Shown piece after piece: positions 37,601 to 46,105 of a stretch of 64,000 nucleotides of DNA; the first letter of the stretch is position 1, and each line of letters starts with the position of its first letter. The notes beneath the pieces were generated by a model. It did not search any database. It saw only the letters and a program-made list of their open reading frames with translations, and was not told the DNA's origin. The DNA comes from Lepus europaeus (lineage: Eukaryota > Chordata > Mammalia > Lagomorpha > Leporidae): contig NC_084837.1 in assembly GCF_033115175.1 (NCBI RefSeq), forward strand, positions 8,756,266 to 8,820,265, in the 5' to 3' direction. Position numbers and translations under genes: made by a program.

Positions 37601-40600
37601 GGAGGATGGACTGGCTATAATTTCATTCTCCTGATGATATCTCTTGCTGCTCCATGGTTTTTTAGGTCACCTGTCCCTTTCATGTCACCTGTCCCTTTCG
37701 TGAGTGAGTTCAAAGGAAAACAGTTCTCAGGGGTTTCTTGGGGTTTTAGAGAATTACCTTTTTTTCAGTTAAATCTTATTTTTTAAGACTCATAAAAGTG
37801 TGTTAGCCCTGAGACCTACTTTGTTACTAGGTTCATAAGATCATGTCATGCTGAGAATACATCATCGAGAGGCTGCGTTAATTCATCTGGGTGTCAGCCA
37901 AATAAAAGCGATGTTCCGTTGGCCCTGAGATGGAGGCGACTCAGAATCCCTGCCCCGGTGGAGGAGGGGCTGGCGATGGGGACCGGGTGATAACTGACAG
38001 GTCCTGAGCACTTAGGCTGTGGCAGCCGTGGCTTTGTTGTCACCACAAGCCTGGGAGTTCTCCCCATTTCAGAAGCGGGGAGACTGGGTCACAGCCCCGG
38101 GTCCCAGAACCAGTGGCAGGAGCGGGATTTGAACCCGTGCACCTGCTCTGTGCCCCCTCCACCTCTGTTGACTCTCTGATGTGTCCGTCTCCAGGGCTGA
38201 CCTAGGAACAGCTTGGCACCGTGGCCTCCCTGCCTCCTCACTAAAGAAAGCTCCTCGTGGGAACAGGAAGGGCGGCTGTGGCCCTCGCCCCACCCTTCCA
38301 TTCAGCTCTCTTTCCAGTGAGCTGAGACACAGTGCCATGGCCAGGGTGACCCAGGCAGTGCCTCCTCCCTCTGTGGGAGCCCGGCCTCCCTCGTGCACAG
38401 GGAGGAGGCTGAAGCGGCTCTGAGGCTCCCGCTTCCAGCTGCAAGGGTCTGGTCTGCGGCCTCTGCTTTGTTCCCCAGCTCTGCACCTGCTTTTGGTGAG
38501 GAGGCACCAACAGGCTCTGCCCAGGCGTTGCTTCTGGAAACCTCCTCTGCCTGCCCCTCCTCCCTCACTCCCGTTCCCATTTCCGGTGCGTGTGCACACG
38601 GCCGCGTGGTGCCTGCGGAGCTGAACGGCAGCCATATGCCCTGCGGTTCCTATGGCATCACCTACCCCAGGCACAGAGCCCTGCGGCCGGCCTGGTCAGG
38701 ATGCCGGGTGGCCTGCTAGGGCCTGGAGCCTGGCCAGAGGCCACATCCCAGCTCCCTTGCGTGCTGGGGATTTGCATTGGCCCATCACCAGGTCAGGCCT
38801 GGGCTCTCCCAGTGCAGTGGCCTGTTTTCCTGCAGGCAGAGCGTGAGAGAGCCAGGAGCTGGGCTGACGTCTCTCTGTCTCCAGGGCCTGGAGGCAGCTT
38901 TCAGCCACAGCTTAGAACAGCCAGGTTTGATGGGAGCGGCAGAGAACATTCTGCCCGTTGGTTGAAGTTGTGGGAACATTTTCCTTAAAGACATTTCTGG
39001 AGCAGCCTTGGAGGAATCCTCCCTGGCCACCCTCTCTGCCTTCACCTCGTCACTTGCAGACTGGCGGACCTGCCACCAAGGTGTGAGTCTGGTGGCCGTT
39101 GCTCCACTGTATGTTCAGGTCCCACGGTGGGCTCTTGGGCACAGAAGGTGGCATGTGCTTGCTGGCACCCAGCCACCGAGCAGGGACTGGAGGAGGAGCC
39201 CCTCCCTCCCCAGTAGGGCATCGTACTCTCAGTGGTGGTCCATGTGGAGTGCACCTGCCGGAGTCTGCGGGAGACGCCGCCGGCTCGGACCTCGCAGTGG
39301 GGCCGGTGGCTTTGCCGGGAGGGCTGCGGGCTCTGGCCGTCTGTGTTCGCCTTTCTCTCTCCTCCTGGTGAGCCTGTGCCCATGGCCAGGACCCTGTCTC
39401 TGCACACCGTGTAGTTGCGGTGGTGTGAAGACACGGGCGCGGGCCCTGCACTCTAGGTGGCAAGGACCCTGCAAGTCCCTGTGCGTGGGGCCTGGCGTCA
39501 GCAGGGTCAGGAGAGGCCTGCGAGTGGGTGGCCTCGGGGCTGTGGCTCTGGCCCGGTGTGGGGTCATCGGCGCTGTGGCTCTGGCCCAGCATGGGGTCTC
39601 GTGCCTTTCTTCAGGTCCTTGCACCTGCCCAGGGTCCTGAACTCGGTGACACGTTCACTGAGGCCTGTGCTTCCTGAGGGAGGGACAGAATGGTGTCGCT
39701 GGGAGGCGTGTGGCGGACGCAGCCCCTCACCCCGCCCACAGAGCTGGCACTGAAGCCTCCTGACCGCACAGCCCAGGCAGAAGGCCCTGGCCGAGGCTGC
39801 TACTGAGCCGGCTACAGGAGCGGTGGACCGGGACGGGGCCACCTCTTCGGCCGCTGTCGTCCTGGGGCGCAGACCCCTGGGGCCTGGCTCTGATTACATG
39901 GACATCAGAGTTTTCTAGGCCGTGGACGCCATCTGTGTTGCTGGAACCTAAAGTGCTTGGTCATGAGGGCGTGGACGATGGGCCGGTGTCCTGTTTCCTG
40001 GCTCTGGCCCCGGAGGGAGGGCTGGGCTCTGGCCTCAGGGCCCTGGGCTTCCCATGGGGCCACATGTATGTGTGAGTGTGTGTGTGTGTGTGTGTGAGCC
40101 AGTGCCTTTGCGGCAGGCCCACTCGTGTGCACCTCCAAGACTCCCTGTGGCCACCTTGACTTTCTCATCTAGCCCTCCCGGGGACGATGCATGACTCAGA
40201 GGGACATTGGTTGGCTGAGCCGCCAGGTCCCTGCTGGGACCTGGGCTCCCTCCTCTGACCCCCAGTGCAGCGCTCAGCAGCGCCCTCCGCATTGCCAAGT
40301 GGGCTGGGGCTCCCGTCCACCATCCTCGGCCATCACCAGGGACTGGGGCTGGTGACGTCACACGTGGCCCGTGCAGCTGGAGTCGTGTCCGGGGCTGCCT
40401 GCAGCCTTGGGGGCCTCCAGGAGGGAGCGGCTGGTGGGCATTTGGGGCTGACCCCCGCCCTCAGTGCTGACAGGAATAGCCGTTTCATGAAGATTCTAGA
40501 ATTCTAGAATTTTGAAGTTAGACAGAGCCAAAGAAATCACCTGGTCAGGCGCTTTCCACTCTTCGTTAAAGGAGACAAGAGGACGTCCCTGAGGAAGGAG

Positions 40601-43600
40601 TGGGGCCTGGGGGTGGGGCGGGAAGAGGGGTCTACAACTCTGCTTCCCGTCTTCTGTCTCTGCTGCTCTTTCATCTCCAAGGTGTCCCTGTGGAGCCCCG
40701 TCTGAGGCCCACAGGTGCAGGCTGGCTGCTTAGTGTCAGCCCTCGCTCTGCTCCTGGTCAGCCTTCCGCAGGCTGCCTCCCACCTGTGACTCCACGGAGA
40801 GCCCTGGGGGCTGTAACTGTCCCGGGGCCCCCTCGCCCAGGTGACATGCTGGGCACGGGCCCCTCCCTACCACCCGACCTCCCCTCCTGGCCCCTCTCTC
40901 CAGTGCCGTCTCGCACCTACTCCCCCTTGCCCTGGCTTGGAAGGCTTTGCAGAAGGGTGTGGCCCTGCAGGACTGGGAGAGCCCTGGCCTGCCTGTGCTG
41001 TGCACTCAGCAGCCATCAGTTAAATGTCTCAATGGCAGGCGCCGTGTGGGTGCCAGGGACATGGCAGTGAGCAGAGCAGACTGGCCCTGGTGTATGGGTG
41101 CTGGCGGGTGGGCTCGCCACCCCACACCATAGCCGCTGGCTGGACGCCACTCCAGGGCCCAGCCCCCTGCTGGCCCAGCCCCGCTCCAGCTGAGAGTTGA
41201 GCCACGTGGCACTTGGATCTTGTGGTCGCTGGCCTGATGCCACGTGATCCATCTTGCAAGAGGCACTGCCCGTGCTTCTGTTTCCTAATGGGTCGTCTTT
41301 TAAATTGATTTTTTACAGGGCCTTGTTGGAAGGGGAAAGTAATCCCGAGATCCTGGTCTGGACCGAGCACGTGGAGAGCACGCTGCCAGGTAAAAGCAAG
41401 CGAAGGCTCCCCTTAAAGTGCTCGTCATGGCAGACGGCAAAGCAGCGCGTCTCGGGGGAGCAGGCTGTGGAGCGGGGTTATCAGATAACAGGAGTCTGTC
41501 TCTCCTTCGGCTGCCAATGTTCAGTGTGACGAGATCCCTGTTAGGAGGCAGCGGGTGGGGAAGCTGAACCAACAGGGTTTATTCGTGCACCAGATTTCAA
41601 GGCTTACTGAGTCACCTCATTCTTTTAAGATGTATTTCTTTATTTGAAAGGCAGAGCTAGAGACAGAAACAGAGGGAGAGATCTTCCATCCATGGCTTCT
41701 CTTCCCACATGACTGCAACAGTTGGGGCTGGGCCAGGCTGGAGCCCAGGGGCCAGGGGCAGCGGTCTCTGCTCTCCTAGGTGCACCAGCAGGGAGCCGGA
41801 CTGGAATTAGGGCAGCCAGGACTCGAACTGGCGCTCCTGTGGGATGCTGGCGTCACAGGGGCAGCTTAACCTGCTGTACTACAGCACTGGGCCCTGGCCA
41901 CCTTTTTCTTTGAATCAAGTTTTTCACTCTTTTTTTTTTGATAGGCAAAGAAACAGATACACAGAGAGTGGGCAGAGAGAGAGAGGGAGAGAAAGGGAGA
42001 GAGAGAAAGAGAGAGGGAGAGAGACCTCTGATCTAGTGGCTCACTCCTCAAGTCCCCACAACTGGGACTGGGCTGGGGTGAAAGCCAGGAGTGCAACCCA
42101 GGTCTCCCATGTGGATGGCAGGATCCCAAGTCCTGGAGCCATCACTGCGGCCTCCCAGGGTCTGCCTTTGCAGGAAGCTGGCACCAGAGCTGGGACCTGA
42201 ACCCGGGTTCTCCAGCGTGGGCCTCAGGCCAACCGCCCACCTCTGGCCCCAGCCCCACTGCTGCCGGTGCCGAGAGCAAGGCCCAGGGGGTAGCACTTTC
42301 CCCGAGCAGGGCCAGACTGCCCCAGGTGGCCTCCAAGATGCAAGGTTGTGAAATTTCAGCACCACACCGAGCACCCCGGCCCTGGGGTCTCGTGAGCCAT
42401 GCTTAGGACCACGTCCCGGTATTTCTGCTCAGACGATGAGCGCTGTACGATCTGTAACCCGAGGAAGCTGCTGGCCTTTGTGGTGCTGCATTGCGCCGTC
42501 ACAGCCTTGGGGACCCGCCTTGAGCACTGGCGGCGGTGACCCGCCCGTGTTGACGCCACACCTCCGTTATGACGGGATGGGGCTGTGGCGATGGGACGAG
42601 GGCAGTTCTGTGGCCATCCTAACCCACCGTGTGTTCCCTTCCCACAGAGCTCAGGAGTGCCTCCTACCGCTTCAGTGACTCCATGGTGCGGAGGGAAAAC
42701 CAACGGAACCTGTTTGCCAGGCAGAAGGCGGCTCTGGCCTCCACCCAGGAGGGATGGCCAGGGCCAAAGACGGCCTCGCTTAGCAGAAGCACCGCGGGGA
42801 GAGGTGTCGCGGGCTCCGGGTACTCATCTGTGACCACCACCCGGCAGGAGTACACGTACGGAAAGGCCATCGACAGTCCAAACGGCTTCCGGCCTTTCTC
42901 TCCGGCCCAGGGTCTCCTCAGGCACTCCGAGGCCCGGGGGAAGACCTTCCCCGACAGGCCGAAGCCTGAAGGCGCCAGCGATGCCTCCGCTTATTTGGCC
43001 AAAGGCACTCATGAATCGCACTGGGAACGCCACGCCGCCGCCGTGACAGGTGCATCTGATGGTGCTCGGCCCGACGAGAGGACCGTCACCCTGGGAAAGA
43101 AAATAGAAGTGAAGACCACGAGGGAGCAGGGGAGGAGAGAGAAAATGTTTGATTCTAAAGAGAAGGCCTCGGAGGAGAGGAACTTAAGGTGGGAAGAGCT
43201 GACCAAGTTAGATAAGGAGGCTCGGCAGAGAGAGAGCCAGCAAAGGCTGGAGCAGGCCAGAGGGAAGGAGCCCCCGAGGGGGGAGAGCGTGCATGTGCGA
43301 GAGGTCCCCATCAGCCTCCAGGTGTCCCAGGATGGCAGGCTGCCCGGGGGGCGGGGTGCCGGTGACAGCGCAGATGGAGAGCTGGGAACAGGAGAGACGA
43401 GGTTCCGGCTGGGCACCAGCGACGCCAGCAGCTCTCCGCAGGGCGAGTCCACGACAGAGACCATAGCCGAAAACATCGTCACCAGCATCCTCAAGCAGTT
43501 CACACAGGCTCCCGACGGAGACGCCCCTGCGCATCCTTTTCCTGACACCAAGGTCACCTACGTGGGCAGGAAAGAGCTGCCCGGCGATGGGAAGACCAAG

Positions 43601-46105
43601 ACAGAAATCGTGGTGGAGTCGAAGCTCACGGAAGCCGTCGACGTTTCCGATGAAGCCGGCCTGGACTCGCTTCTGGGCCAGGGCGCGTTGGAAGTGGGTC
43701 TGAAGGGAAAGTCGGCCGAACGGATGATCAGCGACATCATTGACCTAGGGCTCAAGGGCAGGGAGGGGCGAGCCAAGGTCGTCAACGTGGAGATCATCGA
43801 GGAGCCCATGAGCTACGTGGGGGCGGAGAGGGAGGAGGAGCTGCCCACCCCCTTCCAAGTGGAGGAGGTCGACGACGTGGCTCCCAGCTCCAGGGGGCTT
43901 GTGGAGGAAGAGGAAGGCGAGGCGGACGGCGAGGTCACGTTCTCGGCCAAGCAGCGCCAAGGGGCCGGGCGGCCCACCAAGAACAGCACTCACGTGGAAG
44001 AGGTGACGGAGGCAGGCGACTCGGAGGGGGAGCAGAGCTATTTTGTGTCCACTCCGGACGAGCACCCCGGGGGCCAGGAGAGAGAAGAGGGCTCGGTGTA
44101 CGGGCAGATCCACATCGAGGAGGAGTCCAGCATCAGGTACTCGTGGCAAGACGAGATCGTGCCAGGCACGTGGAGGAGGAGGAAGAGGGACGACGCGGAC
44201 GGAGAGAAGCTCGTGCAGGCCGTGGACGTCCCCGCAGCTGCCTTGGAGGGCGACGTGGCCTCCGTGCACTGGAAAGAGCAAGCCAGTGGCGAATTTCACG
44301 TTGAACCCACGGTCATCAAGAAGGAAATCAAGATCCCGCAAGAATTCCGCAGCTCCATTAAGGGCATCTTGTCCAAGGAGCCCCGAGAGCAGATGGTGGA
44401 GGTGATCGGGCAGCTGGAAGAGACCCTGCCCGCGCGCATGAGGGAGGAGCTGTCGGCCCTGACCAGGGAGGCCCAGGGGGAGCCGGGCAGCGTCTCGGTG
44501 GATGTCCGGAAGGTGCAGGCCTCGGGCGGCGGTTCCGTGACCTTGCTCGCAGAGGTCAACCTCTCCCAGACCGTGGACGCCGATCAGCTGGACCTGGAGG
44601 AGCTGAGCAGAGACGATGATGCCGGGGAGATCGAGAAAGCTGTGGAGTCGGTGGTGCGAGAGAGCTTGGCCAGGCGCCGCAGCCCAGGGCCGGGCAGCCC
44701 GGACAGGGACGTTGGGGACAATGGGGCAGAAGCCCCGGCTGCCGGCTTGCGCTTCAAGCGCTGGGCCACCAGGGAACTGTACAGCCCCTCAGGGGACGGG
44801 GCAGACGCCGGGCTGCCCCTGCTGGCTTCCCAGGGCCCCGTGTCGGCCACTGTGGAAGTCAGCAGCCCCACGGGCTTGGCCCAGTCTCCCGTGCTGGAGG
44901 ACGTGAGCCGGTCTGCGCAGCACGTGCAGCTGGGCACCAGCCACGTCTGGAGGACTGAGCAGGTGTCCCGCGTAGGACCCGCTGCTGGCGAAGGGGAGGT
45001 AAGTGCGGGAGGCAACCTGAGTCAGGTGGCCGGCTCGGCGGGAGCCCGCCAGTCGGTGAGGCACTTCACCTTGGGTCCCCAGCAGAGCCAAATGTCCCAA
45101 GAAGTCATCTTCCATGGTCCTGGCCCAGCTTGGCAGGAGGCCCTGGGCACAGCAGAGCCGGGCCCGGCAGAGCCTCCCGCCGACGCGGACAGATCTGGGC
45201 AGCAGTTTCGTGCTGAGAAGGAAGTGGTGGTGCGGGGTTCCACCTCTGGGGCCGGGAAAGGGGGTGGAGGGCCTGTGGGTCCCCAGACGTCTGTAAGGCA
45301 TGTTCAGTTAGGCCCTACCCGAGGGCCCCGTGAGCACATTGAATTCACAGTCCCCTTCTCTGAGCAGGGGGAGCTGAGTGTCCCAGGAGACTCCGGCCAC
45401 CCCCGAGACGAGGGCCCAGGGGACAGCGTGGCCATCAGGCATGTCCGTGTGGGGGCCCAGGCCACTGAGCACACAGTTTTCCATGGCTGGGCGCCTGGGC
45501 CCGTCGTGGAACACAGTGGCTCAGAGGGCTCGGGCCCCAGCGAGGGCTCGGCAGACGCCACCCAGGCCACACGGAGTTACACCGTGGGTAGAAAAGTCCT
45601 CGTGGCTGAAGAGAGCACCTTGCACAGGGCTGTGGATGGCCCGGGGGACGCAGCAGGGGCAGAAGTGAGCGCAGGCCTCAGCAGGTCCTTCAAACACATC
45701 CAGCTGGGGCCTGCGGAGGCTAGCGCCCCAGGACAGCTGCTCGTCCATGCACCCGTGACCGGGGCCTTTGCCCTTGCTGGCTCAGCAGGTGCCTCTGAGC
45801 CGGGCCAGGCAGCGGGCAGCACGCTGCTGGCACTGGGGCCCAAAGAAGCTTCCTTTACCTTTCAGATGGCTGTGAGCCGTGTAGAGGCCGACACAGACGC
45901 TCACAGCGTGGCGGCCCGCGGCGCCCGGAGTGATGCTGGCTCGGCCAGGGCTCCCCGAGAGGAGGCCGAGGAGCGGGCCGGGTTCGATAAGACGGTGCAG
46001 CTGCAGAGGATGGTGGACCAGAGGTCGGTGGTGTCAGACGAAAAGAAAGTCGCCCTCCTTTATCTCGACAAAGAGGAGGAGGAGAGCGACGGACACTGGT
46101 TCTGA
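25405..46105 (+). CDS. SYNM: Synemin (large intermediate-filament protein), complete coding sequence in four exons: join 25405-26214, 32123-32247, 41319-41389, 42648-46105
   Basis: Synemin co-assembles with desmin or vimentin and ties the filament network to costameres, Z-discs and focal adhesions; it is also reported to act as an A-kinase anchoring protein. The four exons join without a frame break into 1,487 codons plus TGA, against about 1,565 residues in human alpha-synemin as I recall it. Seen in the sequence: a head of only about 10 residues; an alpha-helical rod of about residues 11-318 that starts with the IF initiation motif LNARLYDYVCRVRELE and ends with AYRALLEGE; and a tail of about 1,170 residues ending in DEKKVALLYLDKEEEESDG plus HWF. 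Very short head, IF rod and giant tail together fit synemin; nestin and the neurofilament proteins have different tails. The ATG is the first in its frame after an in-frame TAA at 25261, has A at -3, and gives the conserved synemin N-terminus MLSWRL. Paralogous identity is very unlikely. Confidence 0.97.
28030..28200 (+). mobile_element. MIR-like fragment in SYNM intron 1
   Basis: GGTGGGTGCTCATCTCAGCC, then ATGAAATCGAGG and a GACTGCCCGAGG segment resemble the MIR core in order. An antisense MIR-like GTGACTCAGTTTCCCTATCT lies at 28,437-28,456. Confidence 0.5.
28500..28860 (+). mobile_element. L2-like ancient repeat in SYNM intron 1
   Basis: GTTCATTCATTCAACTCACA, then CAGTAGAAAACAAAACAG and TGATAGTCAAGGCGGGAGCT follow the order of a common old mammalian repeat. 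The minisatellite at 28,624 is embedded in it. Confidence 0.4.
28624..28686. repeat. 33-bp minisatellite, two copies
   Basis: Two identical 30-bp cores beginning GGGCATGGCTGGGAGCCAGG at 28624 and 28657, separated by three bases. Confidence 0.92.
29484..29523. repeat. 10-bp tandem repeat (GGAAGCCACT)
   Basis: Three full units and a partial fourth. Confidence 0.95.
29795..30131 (-). mobile_element. C-repeat SINE in SYNM intron 1
   Basis: TTATTTGAAAGGCAGAGTGA, an unusual 12-base G run near 29,840, and head CACTGTGCCACACGCTGGCC. The GA tract is replaced by the G run. Confidence 0.9.
30229..30263. repeat. Alternating purine-pyrimidine CG/CA tract
   Basis: GCGTGCGCACGCGCGCGCAC followed by (CA)n. 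This is the type of sequence able to adopt Z-DNA. Confidence 0.9.
31560..31905 (-). mobile_element. C-repeat SINE in SYNM intron 1, 218 bp before exon 2
   Basis: AAGATTTATTTATTTGAAAG, CA then GA tract 31,596-31,645, head GTGCCGCAGTCCCGACCCC. Confidence 0.9.
32123..32247 (+). CDS. SYNM: SYNM coding exon 2: distal coil 2 (residues 271-311 plus two bases of codon 312)
   Basis: 125 nt between a pyrimidine-rich acceptor (CTGTCTTTCTAG) and a donor AG|GTGAGG. It encodes GVIAGLEDEKAALTLAMADR followed by LRDHHDLVQVKNGLSLEVAAY, which aligns with the end of the IF rod. It is far too short to stand out as an ORF and was found by extending the rod homology across intron 1. The final AG joins the first G of exon 3 to form Arg312. 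Confidence 0.94.
32469..32519. repeat. 28-bp tandem duplication beside a truncated SINE
   Basis: AGTCGGCTGCTGTGTTTACA then CGA, 23 bp identical, at 32469-32491 and 32497-32519. Confidence 0.92.
32520..32729 (-). mobile_element. Young-type C-repeat SINE lacking its 3' half
   Basis: From GCTAGGTGCTTCTCCTGGTC to head GCCGCGGCGCCGGCCCG. The CT tract and A-tail are absent, although the head is well preserved. Confidence 0.92.
34020..34145 (-). mobile_element. C-repeat SINE head fragment in SYNM intron 2
   Basis: GCAGGGAGCTGGATCAGAAG through TGTGCCACAGTGCCTGCCCC. Confidence 0.85.
34478..34600 (+). mobile_element. MER5A-like relic in SYNM intron 2
   Basis: GGTTCTCAGCCTGGACCATA, CATCACCTGGAGAACCTGGA and TCCTGGGCCCAGCCTAGGGT match the 5' part of MER5A. 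Confidence 0.6.
34812..35150 (-). mobile_element. Young C-repeat SINE with perfect 17-bp target-site duplication (SYNM intron 2)
   Basis: CTGGCCCTGAGATTTCT at 34812-34828 and 35134-35150, no mismatch. Head GAGCCGCGGCGCCGG. Confidence 0.97.
37250..37565 (-). mobile_element. C-repeat SINE in SYNM intron 2
   Basis: ATTTACTTGAAAGGCAGAGT, GATAGAGACAGAGATAGGGA, head CACAATGCCAGCCCC. Short TATATTTTT repeats at both edges may be its target duplication. Confidence 0.9.
37990..38155 (+). mobile_element. MIR in SYNM intron 2
   Basis: CACAAGCCTGGGAGTTCTCC, CCATTTCAGAAGCGGGGAGA, GGTCACAGCCCCGG and GCGGGATTTGAACCCGTGCA follow the MIR consensus order. Confidence 0.75.
40069..40099. repeat. (TG)n microsatellite in SYNM intron 2
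   Basis: Imperfect at the left (TGTATGTGTGAG), then pure TG. Confidence 0.92.
41319..41389 (+). CDS. SYNM: SYNM coding exon 3: rod end and start of tail (residues 312-335)
   Basis: 71 nt between acceptor GATTTTTTACAG and donor CAG|GTAAAA. It encodes ALLEGESNPEILVWTEHVES then TLP. This contains the second half of the helix-termination signature (YR-x-LLEGE), where the alpha-helical rod stops. The last base is the first base of a Glu codon completed in exon 4. Phase agrees on both sides. Confidence 0.94.
41627..41895 (-). mobile_element. C-repeat SINE in SYNM intron 3
   Basis: GATGTATTTCTTTATTTGAA, TCTTCCATCCATGGCTTCTC, head CTGTACTACAGCACTGGGCC. Diverged. Confidence 0.85.
41930..42260 (-). 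mobile_element. Diverged C-type SINE in SYNM intron 3
   Basis: T run, GATAGGCAAAGAAACAGATA, GA tract 41,975-42,025, GGTCTCCCATGTGGATGGCA. The head resembles the older subfamily (reverse complement of CCGGGTT-like sequence). Confidence 0.75.
42648..46105 (+). CDS. SYNM: SYNM coding exon 4: giant C-terminal tail (residues 336-1487)
   Basis: 3,458 nt from acceptor TTCCCTTCCCACAG to the TGA at 46103-46105. It encodes about 1,152 residues with no cysteine that I can find. Recognisable synemin blocks in order: RREN-RNLF near the start; MFDSKEKASEERNLRWEELT; ENIVTSILKQFTQ; KTKTEIVVESKLTE; the HVEEVTEAGDSEGEQSYFVS block near 44,000; YSWQDEIV; VEVIGQLEETLP; and RRWATREL-like KRWATREL. A series of RH-x-x-LG motifs follows between about 44,910 and 45,860, then the conserved C-terminus. 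In other mammals the tail binds alpha-actinin, vinculin, talin, zyxin and dystrophin/utrophin; the partner sites are not provable from this sequence. The upstream open frame (42629-42647) is intronic. Confidence 0.96.
44999..45865 (+). other. SYNM: Optional intron inside SYNM exon 4 (alpha/beta synemin switch)
   Basis: A strong donor, GAG|GTAAGTG, begins at 44999, and a pyrimidine-rich acceptor, CCTTTACCTTTCAG, ends at 45865. The span is 867 nt, exactly 289 codons, and starts on a codon boundary. Removing it keeps the frame and gives 1,198 residues instead of 1,487. Human alpha- and beta-synemin differ by an analogous in-frame segment of about 312 residues at the same point (known); use of this site in the present species is inferred. 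The removable part is residues 1120-1408 and carries most of the RH-x-x-LGP repeats. Confidence 0.85.

Larger units (their letters stand above)
32248..41318 (+). other. SYNM: SYNM intron 2 (9,071 nt)
   Basis: It runs from donor GTGAGG to acceptor TTTTTTACAG. It holds four or five minus-strand SINEs (32,520, 34,020, 34,829, 37,250), a MER5A-like fragment at 34,478, a MIR near 37,990 and a GT repeat near 40,071. The rest is GC-rich unique sequence. Several 100-210-codon frames in it lack splice-consistent or homologous support and look like chance. Confidence 0.9.
41390..42647 (+). other. SYNM: SYNM intron 3 (1,258 nt)
   Basis: It runs from donor GTAAAA to acceptor TTCCCACAG. Two minus-strand SINEs in head-to-tail order (41,627-41,895 and 41,930-42,260) make up about half of it. 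The remainder is unremarkable. Confidence 0.9.

Noticed and set aside
42629-42647. ATG at 42629 as start of a 1,158-residue protein
   Set aside because: It lies in the polypyrimidine/acceptor region of intron 3; the frame is exon 4 of SYNM, and the rod exons upstream join it in phase.
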